Assembly: GCF_947623445.1 (NCBI RefSeq) | Contig: NC_135246.1 | Location: 19,402,288-19,466,287 of the forward strand | Reading direction: 5' to 3' | Origin: Clavelina lepadiformis | Taxonomy: Eukaryota > Chordata > Ascidiacea > Aplousobranchia > Clavelinidae | Length of the DNA: 64,000 bases | Shown: positions 13,301 through 22,163 of the stretch, in pieces | Layout of the letters: every line of letters starts with the position of its first letter | Position numbering within the stretch: position 1 is the stretch's first letter | Notes under the pieces: model-generated | Databases searched by the model: none | The model's input: the letters and a program-made list of their open reading frames with translations, nothing else | What the model was told of the DNA's origin: nothing | Position numbers and translations under genes: made by a program

Positions 13301-16300
13301 ATCATTTTGGGAAAGGTTCGTTCTCTAAATAGACATGACAGGATATACTTGTCTCAGGTTTTGAAAGTTATTTTTTTATTTTTCTGCCATCTTTGTAATG
13401 TTTTAACATTTCCAACTTGCTAAGGACTCAAAGCTCTTTAGTGTGGTTTCACGAGACACCACAGGCTTTGTGCTCATAGAAATCATATTTAGGCACAGTT
13501 TGCTCGATGAGGAGCACGAAGCAGTGCCCACCCTTCTCTCAAATACTCAACGGAGTTGTATCGCCGTCTTCGTGCCACGACCATTCCGCTGTTGTCAAGG
13601 TGAGTATTAGAATGGATGAGCTCATTGATTTCATCACATAAATTTTACCGCGCTGATAAATTACCAGGGCCTGGTCTGCAGTGTTACATGTGATGCCGGG
13701 TACATGCTAGACCTAACAGAGCAGGCGGTGTGCGGTTCAGATGGAACCTGGAGTACCCCGATACCAGTTTGTACAGGTGTGCTATGTGCTGCTAGGGCTC
13801 AGGCATGAGAGAGGTTTCTTATCGGAAATGTAATCACCTCAGAGGTTGAGGCTTAACTAAGCTTTTAAGTAAGGTCTAAACACCGTGAAAGGTTTATTCT
13901 GTCGAGACAAGTGTTATAGACTTCAAAATTTTGCAGCACTTCGACAGTCTTAGAAAAAGGCGTATATGATGTTATGAGAAAACATGTGGCGAAACACATT
14001 AGTCGTTGACAATTCATCACCGGTTATTTGTCATTTCAGGCATTTATCAGTGCCCAGGTGTCACCCTACTCGACCCATCAGTTAAAGTAGAGCCATCGAT
14101 TTGCTCATCAAAGGCGGTCTCCGAGGGTTACAGCTGCAAATTCTTCTGCGAACACGACCACTACATGGTCGGCAACAGAATGATAACTTGCCAGGACAAG
14201 GGTGAATGAAAAGCTTTGTGAAAATTTGTGATTAATGACGTCGATTCTGTTTCACCAGCGAGTCGCGTTAGGTCGCAATTCATGCCACGTGTGAAGAAAA
14301 ATTTCTACACGCTTTGATGCTTATTCTAAATTTGATCTGGATTTGGAAGTGACCAGCACGGCAACAGCAGCAAGCGCCGTACAATGAGGACTGGTATATT
14401 GTTAAAAGTGTAATATTGGTTTCGCTTTTTAGGTACATGGGCGGGTTTTCCCCCATCTTGCAAGCCCCTGTGTGGGGCTTTATCATACGTGCAGGGGGCC
14501 ACCATCTCCCCAATGACGTGCTATGGCCCCAACAACCTACTGGGCACAGTGTGCACACTGACGTGCGATGATGGCCTCAACTTGGTCGGGGTGGCGTCTA
14601 GGACTTGTAGAAGTGACGGCTCATGGTCAGGCAGTGAAGCTCAGTGCATGGGTCAGCTCCTGTTTTTTTAATGCTTGAAATTTTGTGCAGTTTTTTAAAT
14701 GTGACTTTTTCTCGGATAACACAAAGATTCACGAAATTTTGTTTTAATAATACTCTGACTTTTTGTTGTTCCTTTAAAAAAAGAATTGTGATGTCATAAC
14801 TGCATTGTTTCACTCAAACCAAAGGCTTAGTGAAAATCTTTTTGTTTTAGCTTATTGTCCTGCCGTGCTACCGCCCACTAGCGGCAACGTTTATCCAGAT
14901 CGCTGTAAGAAGGAGAAGAATTATGAAGAAAACGCTTGCAATTTCAGGTTATAGCATAACAGTATTTCTTAAGTTTCACGTTAAAGATAAGTGTAGGGCT
15001 CCCATTATGATCTAATTGCTTCGTCATAAACTGGAAAGAACTTGAGTACCGTAATTGTTCGGTGATTTTAATGCTGAATATGTGACAAGCGACCAAAATT
15101 CGACATTAACTTAAATAAATCATTCCCAACACAAATTGAGTCAAGAAAATTGCCACGTTATTCTTTTTATTATTAAAAGTGCGTTACATTATCCCATTAC
15201 AATGCATCATTATTTTTAATACCAAGTTAACTTGGTGTTCACAACTTACTGGTAGTAGCTACGTAGAATTCCCACCGTAATCACATAAACCTATCGTCTC
15301 ATCTCTTGCGTTCATCACAGATGCAATCTTGGCTTTCTTCTGATTGGTCCAGACCGGATAACTTGCACCAATGGGAAGTGGGCAGGCGAGATTCCGGAAT
15401 GCGCGCCCTTGTCGTTGTGCACGGAGATTGACAAGGACAAGGCAGCATTGGAAGACGTTATTTACAGTGAATTGTAAGCGGTCAAACTTTCCATTTCTCT
15501 CAATAGATAATGACGAAATACACAACCCGACTGTTGCGTCATAATAGTGGATTAAAGTCGAGATTTTTCGTATTGTTGTCAGGATAGACGGTCGTGCGAT
15601 TGGGGCAGCGACGGAGATCAGATTGACATGCAAGGATGGTTACAAGTTAAACGGACCTTCCACCAGGAGATGCATGTCGAACGGCCAGTGGCTGTTTGGT
15701 CTGCCAAAATGTACAGGTACTCTAATCGTTTAAAGCCATTTACAGTGGCATTTTGAGCGGAAGCGTTTCTTTGTTAAGCTCAAGGCACCACAATTCACTG
15801 TGTCATTGTCATTTGGTAGAAGCTTCCTAATTTTTTTTGTCACATCGCTACATTATGTCGTCACAACATCGCTTGTGTTAAACAAACTACATCCAAAAAA
15901 CGACGTCGATGAACCGAACCTGGACGCTACGACGTCGATGAACCTGAATGTGTCCTGGAGGAAACTTTTTCCCTGATAACTTCTTCATTTTCCAGCAACA
16001 TGTCCTCCCCTCCAGCCTCCAAATCACGGCAGCATCGTCCCAAGCTCGTGCTCCTTAGAGAGCCAGGAGCCAGAGGGGTCCTGCATGGTGAGATGCGAAC
16101 AGGGCTGGACCCTGGATGGGGATGCGATCGTCCACTGTGGAGCGGACGGAAAGTGGTCCCCGTCTACTCCGCGATGTGTTGGGGGAAGTCTTCAAGGTTC
16201 AGAAATTTTTCTTTTATTTATGTTTTTGTCGGAATTTATTCCGTTTGCCCACTCGGTGGCGCAACAGTGAGAGTGTTGGTCTTGTAAAAATGCGACCAAG

Positions 16301-19300
16301 CTTCGGTTCCTGGTGATGTCGCAATATTTTTGTGCACGGTATTAACGATGCTTGCTCCTGCTCAGTGGAGCTGATGGAAAGTTCTAAATTACGGCGAAAC
16401 GATGCAAAGAATCAAATAAAAAAATGTGTGAACTTGCGCAAATGCCAGCTCGGTAACTGGGGCTCGAGCGATGAGGAATCATCGCCGAGTTTTAGTCGTG
16501 CAAAGATTTTTCTCAGTCCAAGGATAAAGATGAAGACACCATTCGCATTCATCTCGCCCTTTAGCTTGAATTTTGTTTGAAATCTTAGAAATTGCTCAGA
16601 ATCCATTCATCGTTCATCAGAAGTATCTTGATCGTGGAGTCCACGTTTGCCTACAAGTAAGAAATATCTGGGGCACTGGAGCCATTACTATATGAACCAA
16701 GATCATTCTTCAGATATATGCGATGTAATTCATTGATTGTTATGTAATTAATATACTCATCAAGTCTAAACCAATCTTTTGCGCAGGCTGACAATGACAG
16801 CAGCCTTGTTCGCCTTTCCCGCGATTGTGACTTCACAATGCCAGTGCAGTCAGACTTACAGTGGAAATGGCGGGACTTGGATAAAGGCCTGGTCGAAAGC
16901 CTGGAATTCCCCGGGTCCTGTTGGGCCCCTGTTCGTCAGAAGACTCTGGTCGTCCTGGGACTTTCCCCTTGCGATCGAAACGACCCTACGCAGGTAATTC
17001 CCCCAATGTCATTCGTTGATGATGTCATAGACACATTGGAGTTTTGCTCTGCCAGAGTTTCCACTGCGGTGACGTATCATTACGTCAGTACTCGTTGCAC
17101 GTCGGCACTGGCGTCCTGTGGCTGGCACTTGACGAAGATCCATATGATGGGCTGCTCCACCTGGTGGCCGTGCCTCGGCGCCACCTGCTGGACTGGGAAG
17201 CTCTCGCGATCGATGCGAACCAACTCAACCGTGACAACATGACGCCAAGCAACACAATGTGTCGGTGAGATGTCTATGTTTGATGATGACGCTTGTCCAG
17301 GGAAGATCGACCTTGGATGGAGGGTAACTGTAAACGAGGTTTTGATGTCGATGTTTGATGTTTTGCAGCCAGATGTGCGGGGGTTACCTCAGGTCAAGTT
17401 CAGGTTCTATTTATTCGCCCGGATACCCCAGCAACTACCCAAGAAACACGATCTGCCAGTGGGAGATAGAGAGTAGGTGAAATCATGCGCGGTAACTTTT
17501 ATGGAGCGTGAAATATCTTCCCCTTTCGGCAGTGCCAGGCTATGTCTTGCGGTTATGGATATCCGATATTGACGTCACAGAAGGCAAGGACGGGTCAACG
17601 ACCCACTGCGATAGAGATTACGTCATCGTGGCAGAGGGCGGTGGTTTTGAAGTCGAGTCTTCGCACATCCTGCTCACAATCTGTGGTAAGTCCCATGAGT
17701 TATGACGTGTCTATGTTTCTTCTTCTTCACAATTCTTGAAATTGAAAGCTCTGAGCTCAGTTAAAACTTCATGGGTTTCTATTCAGGGGACTCCCCCACG
17801 TTATCATCTCGCTGCTGTTTCCTTCCTTGTAATGATGGACGATTTCATAGTCGTTTATAAATAGTAGGGATGGGCCGATACGAACCCAAACCCGAATAGA
17901 TTCGCCGAGTATCGCCTTTATGGAAGATTCGGGCGAACACGAATACCTTCAATGGCGAACCCGAATACAATATTACTTATAAATTTAATGACTTTTGTTA
18001 AAAATGATGATTTAGTTTCCCGACAAAGCTAAACTAGAGTCAGAAATATTTACAATGAAGGTCGTTTTCCTTACGATTTTGCTTTTTCGATCGTTTTTTA
18101 AACGCTATTTTTCGAAAGAAAGCGATTTGTTTATCGATTACGTCATGTTACAAGCAAGACTTGACAACTTTTGGATAAAATTTTATTGTTTGGTTCTAAT
18201 ACGATTAGATTCGGGATTCGTTCGTGACGACCTTCATGATATTCGGGTTCGCACGAACCAGAATAATCTTCCTCGAGGCACATCCATAGTAAATAGTGAC
18301 ATACCGCACACCTGCTGCTCGCTGCACCGCTTATCTTTTAAATCTTGCTGCCCTCAGGTCAGTCACGTGAATCGGTTGGTCCATTCACGTCCCGTCACGG
18401 TCGGCTGATGTTGAAATTCAAAAGCAATGACGTGATTTCGAAGAAGCGAGGTTTTAACGCGCGATGGACGGCGGAAGAACTCCCGAAACCGATGGAAGGT
18501 CGTTTGATTTAAAGGATTTGGAATTCGCTTCCGACGTCACGTTTTTATATTTCTATGATCTTAGATTGTGCCAGCCCACTGCCGGAAGCGACACCACGTG
18601 GAAATTCTCCACACTTTGCACGACTGGTAGGTGGCGAGCAAGAGTCAACCGAGCGAATACCCTGGCACGCTTCCCTGTATCGCGTGGGTTTTGGGGACGA
18701 CACCGCCCCCATATGCGGGGCTGCTATAATAAGGGACCGGTACCTGCTGACGGCGGCCCATTGTGTCGATGACGTCACAACAGAGGAAGGGTAACGTGCC
18801 AGCACTATTATGGTTGAAAAAATTTTAATTTGAAAACCCTTAAATTGATTGAGGCGTAATGCGGTGTTTCATTGTTTTTCTATTTGTTTTATATTTTTCA
18901 CGTAATATCCTCATTGCCTCTTACTGAGTCACATATCCAGTTATGTTCTTATACAGTGAGTTATATTAGACATTAACGATGTGAAATACGCAGAGTCAAG
19001 TCTCTTGTTGTCGCGTTTGGTTCATCAGAGTCCTGGATGTTGTTGAAACTCGTCACAAAGCTTCACAATGACGATATGGACGTACTTGATGACGTGGCTG
19101 GGGCTGTTGCATCTCGCGTTTCCCGCCTTTTCGTACATCCGGGTTACAACGCCAAGATGGAAAACGACATCGCGCTGTTGCAGGTGACGTCACAAATGAA
19201 ACAGGAACATTCCAGAATCTGATTGATGTCACGTTCAGGTCTCGTCTACAATTTCCTGGACCAGTGACGTATTTCCGGTTTGTTTTCCTCCGGCGGATGT

Positions 19301-21195
19301 TACGTCGTCGGGGTTCAGTGGCAGGGTGGAGCTACCGAAGTTATACTGCAAGATGGCGGGTTGGGGCGAAGGTAGGAATAAGCAGAAATAGAAGAAAAGT
19401 CAGAACATCGCTTCATTCGTAGACCGCGGGCCAAGTCCAAAACTAGTCGTGGTTGTCCTTGGACGGCTTGTTTTGTTTTTGGACTTGCCCCTCGATATAA
19501 ACTCGAATCGTCTCATGCTTGTGGGGCGAGATACTGAGATATTCCCGGTAGAACGTTCTTGTACATTCATACTGTTTGTTATATACAATAACTTTAATAT
19601 TATACATAGTATATACGGTAGATGTAAAATCATGTGCAAATATTTAATTAAACGTCCACTAGATGGCGGACTTGCTTCTATTCAACTACCCGCAATGTCC
19701 GACCGTTATTGCGTCACAATGTCAGCTCGAATGTTCGGTCATCGTTTGAACCCGAACACCACTATGTGTGCCGGACACTTTGACGGAACCCGACAGGCTC
19801 CCTGTGACGTAAGTAAAACGTAACACAAGAAATTATGATGTAAATAGAAATAACAATGTGAGAATTATTTCAGCATTGTGAGATTTTAGGAAAAACACGC
19901 GCCCCCTAGTGAGCTTATTTCTTTTATGACTTTAAATGCATTCACTGTCTGAGGGTAATAAAGTGGCGCTTTACTATTCGCATTGGGTTACTTTGAAGAC
20001 GGGAAGCGCGTTTTCGACAATGGTCAGCACGGCCACCAAATCCACATCCTATTATCCTACAACGAGGCTGGTGCAATACTTTTCGCTCCCCGCGGTCAAG
20101 GTTGAAAAACAAACGATACGAAATAACTTTTTTAAATAACAATAACAAGTAATTTTGGACTCAAAAAGTCAAAATCCGCAATTTTCAATCACATTTTAGC
20201 CTTACCCAGCAATGCGACCTGGGAGTTTTTAACTGCTGTTAACTCTGGGCAACCCCGTACTCAAAAACACCGCCGGACATACCGGCCTCTGATTGGCCGA
20301 ACATACCTTTTTAACCCTATCCAAACCGGACTCGCGACATTACTAATTTAACTAGGTTGTGGCCGACCCTGCACACATTTTTAATCGTTAATTACTAGAA
20401 AACTATACGTCGTAAACCGATCGGATTTTGACAGGTTAGTAGCAAAAACATCTGGCTTCCTGTATACATTATAATTGTAAAACTAAAGAAAGTGCATTTA
20501 GTGTAAATTAAGTATTTCTACAAGTGATACATTTCTAAAAGTTTTTTTTGTTAAGCCGCGCCCCGCTGTGCGGAAAACTAGCTGACCGCGAGAAGAGAAC
20601 ACGAGAGAATAGTTAGTCGAGTTATTGGTGCGTTAATGAGTAAACGAAAACGATACGCTTCAATGCAGAGAGAGAGCAAAATTATGACAATATCTCAAAA
20701 ATTACAAAATCCAACTTTATAAAACAAACATGGACAGATAGCTGAACATTTTTTAGAAAAAGTCACTAAATTTCAAGTTTCTACAGCAAACAATGCAACT
20801 GTACGCAACATTTTGCTGTAACTGTGTGCAGGAGAAGCCACACCTAGTGTAAATTGGGTTAAACCATTTGGCACAAGTCCAACATTTTCAGTGAAATTGA
20901 AAAATTCTAGAATATACCTCTCTTTAAATATTGAGCTCTGCCATTGTACGATAATGATACGTGCAAGCTTGCTTAGAGGTTCCAGTTTCAACAGGGCGAC
21001 AGCGGTGGTGGGCTGGTGTGCGAGTGGAATGACAACCTCTACCTGGTCGGGGTCGCCTCCCAGCAAATCGCGGCTTGCACTGCGCTCAACTCGCCGCGTT
21101 ACTTCGCTCGAACATCGACGCAACGATCCTGGATTGACGAACGAATACGAAAGGCTGGTGCGGGAATGACGTCAGAGTTTGGGAACTGGGTATGA
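30..21195 (+). CDS. Giant CCP / ricin-B-like lectin / CUB / S1 serine protease (5' end outside window)
   Basis: One continuous frame-consistent model of 53 exons (9,006 coding bases, about 3,001 residues plus stop) runs from the left edge to TGA at 21193-21195. Domain order is 26 CCP (sushi) modules, five ricin-B-like units inserted after CCP4, 9, 17, 20 and 26, one CUB, then a trypsin-fold protease. The protein should be secreted and disulfide-rich. The signal peptide lies outside the window. CCPs have the usual four cysteines, an internal Trp near Cys4 and CP..C starts. Most inter-domain introns are phase 1, as expected for shuffled extracellular modules. The protease keeps His, Asp and Ser and an R/LVGG activation site. 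By analogy with MASPs, C1r/C1s and horseshoe-crab factor C, it may couple surface recognition to proteolysis; this is inference. It lacks the EGF module and CUB-EGF-CUB order of MASPs. Blocks are listed separately below. Confidence 0.85.
211..226 (+). repeat. Short dispersed intronic repeat, copy 1
   Basis: TTTAGTCGTGCAAAGA, preceded 12 bases upstream by GAGCGGTGATGAG. The same 16-mer with a similar GAGCGATGAG leader is at 16491-16506. Confidence 0.6.
1358..1519. mobile_element. Non-autonomous hAT-like element (162 bp)
   Basis: Imperfect 15-bp inverted ends (CAGGCGTCACCAAAC and the complement of GTTTGGTCACCCATG) are flanked by near-identical 8-bp duplications at 1350-1357 and 1520-1527 (ACCTAAAT, ACCTAAAA). 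It lies in the intron before lectin unit 1. Confidence 0.75.
1627..2824 (+). CDS. Protease gene exons: lectin-like unit 1 and start of CCP5
   Basis: Exons 1627-1846, 2101-2234 and 2499-2824. The first encodes KAHFKIQSSL, then GDSICISHNGK and LLWSWESSS. The second has SLKLEECNVLDQLQQWRC. The repeated Cys-Leu, Cys and Trp-x-Trp / Trp-x-Cys pattern is what is seen in ricin-B-type beta-trefoil lectins. The third exon continues with a Ser/Asn-rich stretch (FAINFDLTFSDDEGNSS) whose relation to the third trefoil repeat is unclear, then VQCPPLSSV, the opening of CCP5. Phases are 1-2, 2-1 and 1-0. Carbohydrate binding is an inference from the fold. I could not identify conserved sugar-contact residues with certainty. 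Confidence 0.7.
2737..4800 (+). CDS. Protease gene exons: CCP modules 5-9
   Basis: Coding pieces are the end of exon 2499-2824, then 3146-3303, 3418-3554, 3665-3912, 4268-4406 and the first part of 4582-4932. CCP5 runs from VQCPPLSSV to FEC, CCP6 from VCPNLASPEHG to VLC, CCP7 from CETLPVPSN to PSC, CCP8 from VCSAQEDPPNG into exon 4268-4406 and the GAVC of the next exon, and CCP9 from KCHPLPATD to MTC. Several modules are split mid-domain by phase 0 or phase 2 introns, while module borders are phase 1. Intron 3913-4267 shows no feature I can support. Confidence 0.82.
4801..5602 (+). CDS. Protease gene exons: lectin-like unit 2
   Basis: Exons 4582-4932 (3' part), 5003-5065, 5132-5357 and 5479-5602. 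Recognisable pieces are EQFAVFLRRTSKS, HICLVADGDD, LLHKWSWYNNW, GRCLSVENLE and NNKWSCDAV, again the CL...C...W-x-W then CL...C...W-x-C order of a ricin-B-like unit. The unit closes with WYARHFNPDGY and VTVCSMR, which is almost the same ending as unit 4 (WFARHHFGKG, TVCSMR). That similarity suggests the two units descend from one duplicated block. The end of exon 5479-5602 begins CCP10. Confidence 0.7.
5803..9647 (+). CDS. Protease gene exons: CCP modules 10-17
   Basis: Exons 5803-5959, 6542-6766, 6939-7148, 7296-7417, 7604-7881, 8459-8577, 8728-8913, 8979-9167 and 9444-9647. Modules end at PLCTG, PTCK, PDCG, PTCD, GFCL, PTCK, PTCN and PDCV. CCP11, 15, 16 and 17 are single-exon modules flanked by phase 1 introns; CCP12, 13 and 14 are each split. 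CCP12 carries a long insertion between Cys3 and Cys4 (NTQSNSSVMTAAVDNEGYC), and its donor at 7149 (GTGGTG) is weak. The only large non-coding interruption is a hAT-like element in intron 5960-6541. Confidence 0.85.
6118..6439. mobile_element. Non-autonomous hAT-like element (322 bp)
   Basis: The ends are CAGGGGTGGGCAA and TTGCCCACCCCTG, a perfect 13-bp inverted repeat, with perfect 8-bp target duplications ACTTATTG at 6110-6117 and 6440-6447. There is no open frame for a transposase. Intronic, between CCP10 and CCP11. Confidence 0.92.
9878..10709 (+). CDS. Protease gene exons: lectin-like unit 3
   Basis: Exons 9878-10040, 10284-10455 and 10601-10709. Motifs are VAMYILQTLGS, VCLTEDETK, STWRWLDQYN, GNCIAVRSASEN and LQHWDCSVHN, so both halves of the ricin-B-like pattern (W-x-W, then W-x-C) are present. 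The third exon has IGEVILQTWSDS and ends SICSRRPG before the next CCP. The last donor is GTCAGT at 10710, a weaker match than its neighbours, but it keeps phase 1 into exon 11092. Confidence 0.7.
11092..12088 (+). CDS. Protease gene exons: CCP modules 18-20
   Basis: Exons 11092-11280, 11544-11735 and 11921-12088, one per CCP and all bounded by phase 1 introns. They run VCPPLSNPEGG to PPICT, LCEPLAGDIAP to YQCH and TCPSIFGILNG to PKCI. Each has the canonical four cysteines and the Trp two to ten residues before the last cysteine. Being symmetric 1-1 exons, they could be gained or lost without a frame change. Confidence 0.88.
12191..12365. mobile_element. Probable degraded hAT-like element
   Basis: The left end CCAGGGTCAGCGAACCC and the right end GGGTTGGAAACACTGG form an imperfect inverted pair of the hAT type. 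No clear 8-bp duplication can be seen, so the borders are approximate. It lies in the intron before lectin unit 4. Confidence 0.4.
12544..13315 (+). CDS. Protease gene exons: lectin-like unit 4
   Basis: Exons 12544-12764, 13027-13126 and 13187-13315. Motifs are DIQFRIILKGSS, EMCLTVDKDPD, LFKWGFTSDQ, GKCVNGSRQTWGK and DQLWDCGESSG, matching the two-step ricin-B-like pattern seen in units 1-3. The third exon ends SQWFARHHFGKG, and the next exon starts TVCSMR, which mirrors the end of unit 2. Phases run 1-0, 0-1 and 1-1. The clear Cys and Trp positions make the domain call fairly safe; ligand is unknown. Confidence 0.72.
13493..16196 (+). CDS. Protease gene exons: CCP modules 21-26
   Basis: Exons 13493-13599, 13668-13776, 14040-14201, 14433-14651, 14851-14947, 15321-15473, 15583-15716 and 15996-16196. 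Modules start QCPPFSQIL, YQCPGVTLL, LCGALSYVQ, YCPAVLPPT, LCTEIDKDK and TCPPLQPPN. CCP22 is split so that its last part (TWAGFPPSC) lies in exon 14433-14651 ahead of CCP23. CCP25 is unusual: its N-terminal half is highly charged (DKDKAALEDV) and lacks an obvious second cysteine. The final donor could be at 16188 or 16197. Both keep phase 1; the second (AAG before GTTCAG) is the better site. Confidence 0.8.
15901..15944 (+). repeat. 15-bp direct repeat
   Basis: CGACGTCGATGAACC occurs at 15901-15915 and again at 15930-15944 in the intron before CCP26. Confidence 0.8.
16491..16506 (+). repeat. Short dispersed intronic repeat, copy 2
   Basis: Second copy of the 16-mer at 211-226, with GAGCGATGAG at 16466-16475. 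Both copies are in introns of the protease gene, 16.3 kb apart. Confidence 0.6.
16589..17264 (+). CDS. Protease gene exons: lectin-like unit 5
   Basis: Exons 16589-16656, 16787-16993 and 17056-17264. Sequence pieces are EIAQNPFIVHQKYLD, VHVCLQADNDSSL, LSRDCDF, DLQWKWRDLD, PGSCWAPV and LSPCDRND, then SFHCGDVSLRQYSL and VLWLALDEDPYDG, ending NTMCR at the start of the CUB. The first half matches the ricin-B-like units before it. The second half has diverged and lacks the W-x-C motif of units 1-4. The 68-base exon 16589-16656 is short but is fixed by phase on both sides. Confidence 0.65.
17369..18498 (+). CDS. Protease gene exons: CUB domain
   Basis: Exons 17369-17472, 17533-17685 and 18358-18498. 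The domain begins QMCGGYLRSSSGSIYSPGY, the usual CGG...G.I.SPGYP...YP opening of a CUB, followed by NTICQWEIE. It continues VLRLWISDIDV with an acidic patch, then HCDRDYVIVAEGG, and closes RHGRLMLKFKSNDV and GFNARW, the typical last strands. CUBs of complement proteases often bind calcium and mediate dimer or substrate contacts; the acidic residues here are compatible with that but not proof. A 424-bp hAT-like element lies in the intron 17686-18357. Confidence 0.88.
17866..18289. mobile_element. Non-autonomous hAT-like element (424 bp)
   Basis: The ends AGGGATGGGCC and GGCACATCCATAG are imperfect inverted repeats, flanked by perfect 8-bp duplications TAAATAGT (17858-17865 and 18290-18297). 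The interior has several TTCGGG/CCCGAA inverted motifs. It sits in the intron inside the CUB coding region. Confidence 0.85.
18565..21195 (+). CDS. Protease gene exons: S1 (chymotrypsin-fold) protease domain and stop
   Basis: Exons 18565-18790, 18994-19183, 19239-19371, 19663-19808 and 20995-21195. Activation would cut after Arg in HFAR/LVGGEQE. The catalytic residues are His in LLTAAHC, Asp in MENDIALLQ and Ser in GDSGGG. Cysteines for the usual S1 bridges are visible, including one in VFPVCFPP that can pair with the Cys in DCASPLPE, so the active chain would stay tethered to the recognition chain. The residue six before the catalytic serine (chymotrypsin position 189) reads Ala in RQAPCDGDSGG rather than the Asp of trypsin-like proteases, and GDSGGP is GDSGGG. 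Primary specificity is therefore probably not Arg/Lys. The last intron (19809-20994) holds a piggyBac-like MITE. Confidence 0.9.
19428..19491 (+). repeat. Intronic inverted repeat (hairpin)
   Basis: The arms GGGCCAAGTCCAAAAC (19428-19443) and GTTTTTGGACTTGCCCC (19475-19491) can pair with one mismatch around a 31-base loop, inside the S1-domain intron 19372-19662. Confidence 0.5.
20315..20858. mobile_element. piggyBac-like MITE, family A copy 1 (544 bp)
   Basis: Flanked by TTAA at 20311-20314 and 20859-20862, with CCC / GGG termini. Imperfect inverted ends of about 45 bp share TGTGGC and CCTGCACACA. The same family, inverted, occurs at 42931-43524. It lies in the last intron of the protease gene. 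Confidence 0.75.
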
Positions 21196-21317
21196 GTTGG
21201 TGTGAAAGAGAAGTTCTTGGTACGAGGTTATGACGTCATGATGACGCAACATGCTCTGCATGTATCATGTTTCGACTTTCCAAGGAATATCGTGTTTGTT
21301 GACGTCACCATAGCGCA

Positions 21318-21323
21318 AATAAA
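21318..21323 (+). other. Polyadenylation signal of the protease gene
   Basis: AATAAA lies 123 bases after the stop codon. It is the first canonical hexamer downstream of the stop. Confidence 0.5.
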
Positions 21324-21525
21324 TAGTCGATTTATTTTCGTGCATAGAAGTTCAGTAAAAGTCGAACACGTGCACAGAATGAACAGAGACAGCGCATATT
21401 GATAAGCTACATATGATTTTGTATAAAACGAAGTTCACTGGATGTGCCGTAGTTGCTGGGTAGACGCAGGAAGTAACTAGAAGTCTTGGCAGGGCCAGAC
21501 ACAAACCAACGTGGTTGTTCATTAA

Positions 21526-22159
21526 CCCTTAAACAGTAATTACGGGCCTGGGAGACCCGGTGAGAGAGAAAATTCTTTTAATTTTTTTTTTTTTTTTGGT
21601 TTTGAAAGCTGTTGCTCCAGAAATGCCTAAAATAGTGTCGTTTGCAAAACTTAAAACCGGAGTGTAAGGATTAGTAAGTCCAAAAAAAATTTTGTAGGCT
21701 AAAAACAAAAGTACACCTCAAATTGCAATTTAGGGCCTCGGAGGCCCGGTTGTAGTTTAGAGTAAACTTTAGAATTTTAATCAATGTAAGTTACATTGCA
21801 TTTGTACAGTGGATCTCAATAAGATGAGTTCTTTTTTAGGCGCACTCAATAACAACCAAAATATGTGATATGTGTGCATAGTTAGGTGTCGCCGCTGCTA
21901 ACCGGGTTAGCGAGATGCTCGGAGCGTCTGCGGTTAGGGTTGTGTTTGTCAAACATTCATTCATTCACATTCCTGTTGCTACATCCGTGGTTCCGTGCAT
22001 TATAGGCAACTTTGGCCTAAAATCATTTTCGCAAAACGAATACAGCCGATGTAATGAATTGAGATACGATTGACTTACTTTTTCATATTATGTTAGTATT
22101 TGGCCAGAGAGGCCCGTAATCGCTGTTTGTGTAACAGAACAGTAATTACAGTTTAAGGG
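21526..22159. mobile_element. piggyBac-like MITE, family B (634 bp)
   Basis: TTAA duplications at 21522-21525 and 22160-22163 bracket CCCTTAAACAGTAATTAC on the left and GTAATTACAGTTTAAGGG on the right. Blocks of the type GGGCCT-GGAG-ACCCGG recur inside. No transposase frame. It is 330 bases past the protease stop codon. Confidence 0.85.
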
Positions 22160-22163
22160 TTAA

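Noticed and set aside
17802..17850. Open stretch GDSPTLSSR after the second CUB exon as the CUB continuation.
   Set aside because: It runs into a stop and lacks the last CUB strands, which are found in frame at 18358-18498.
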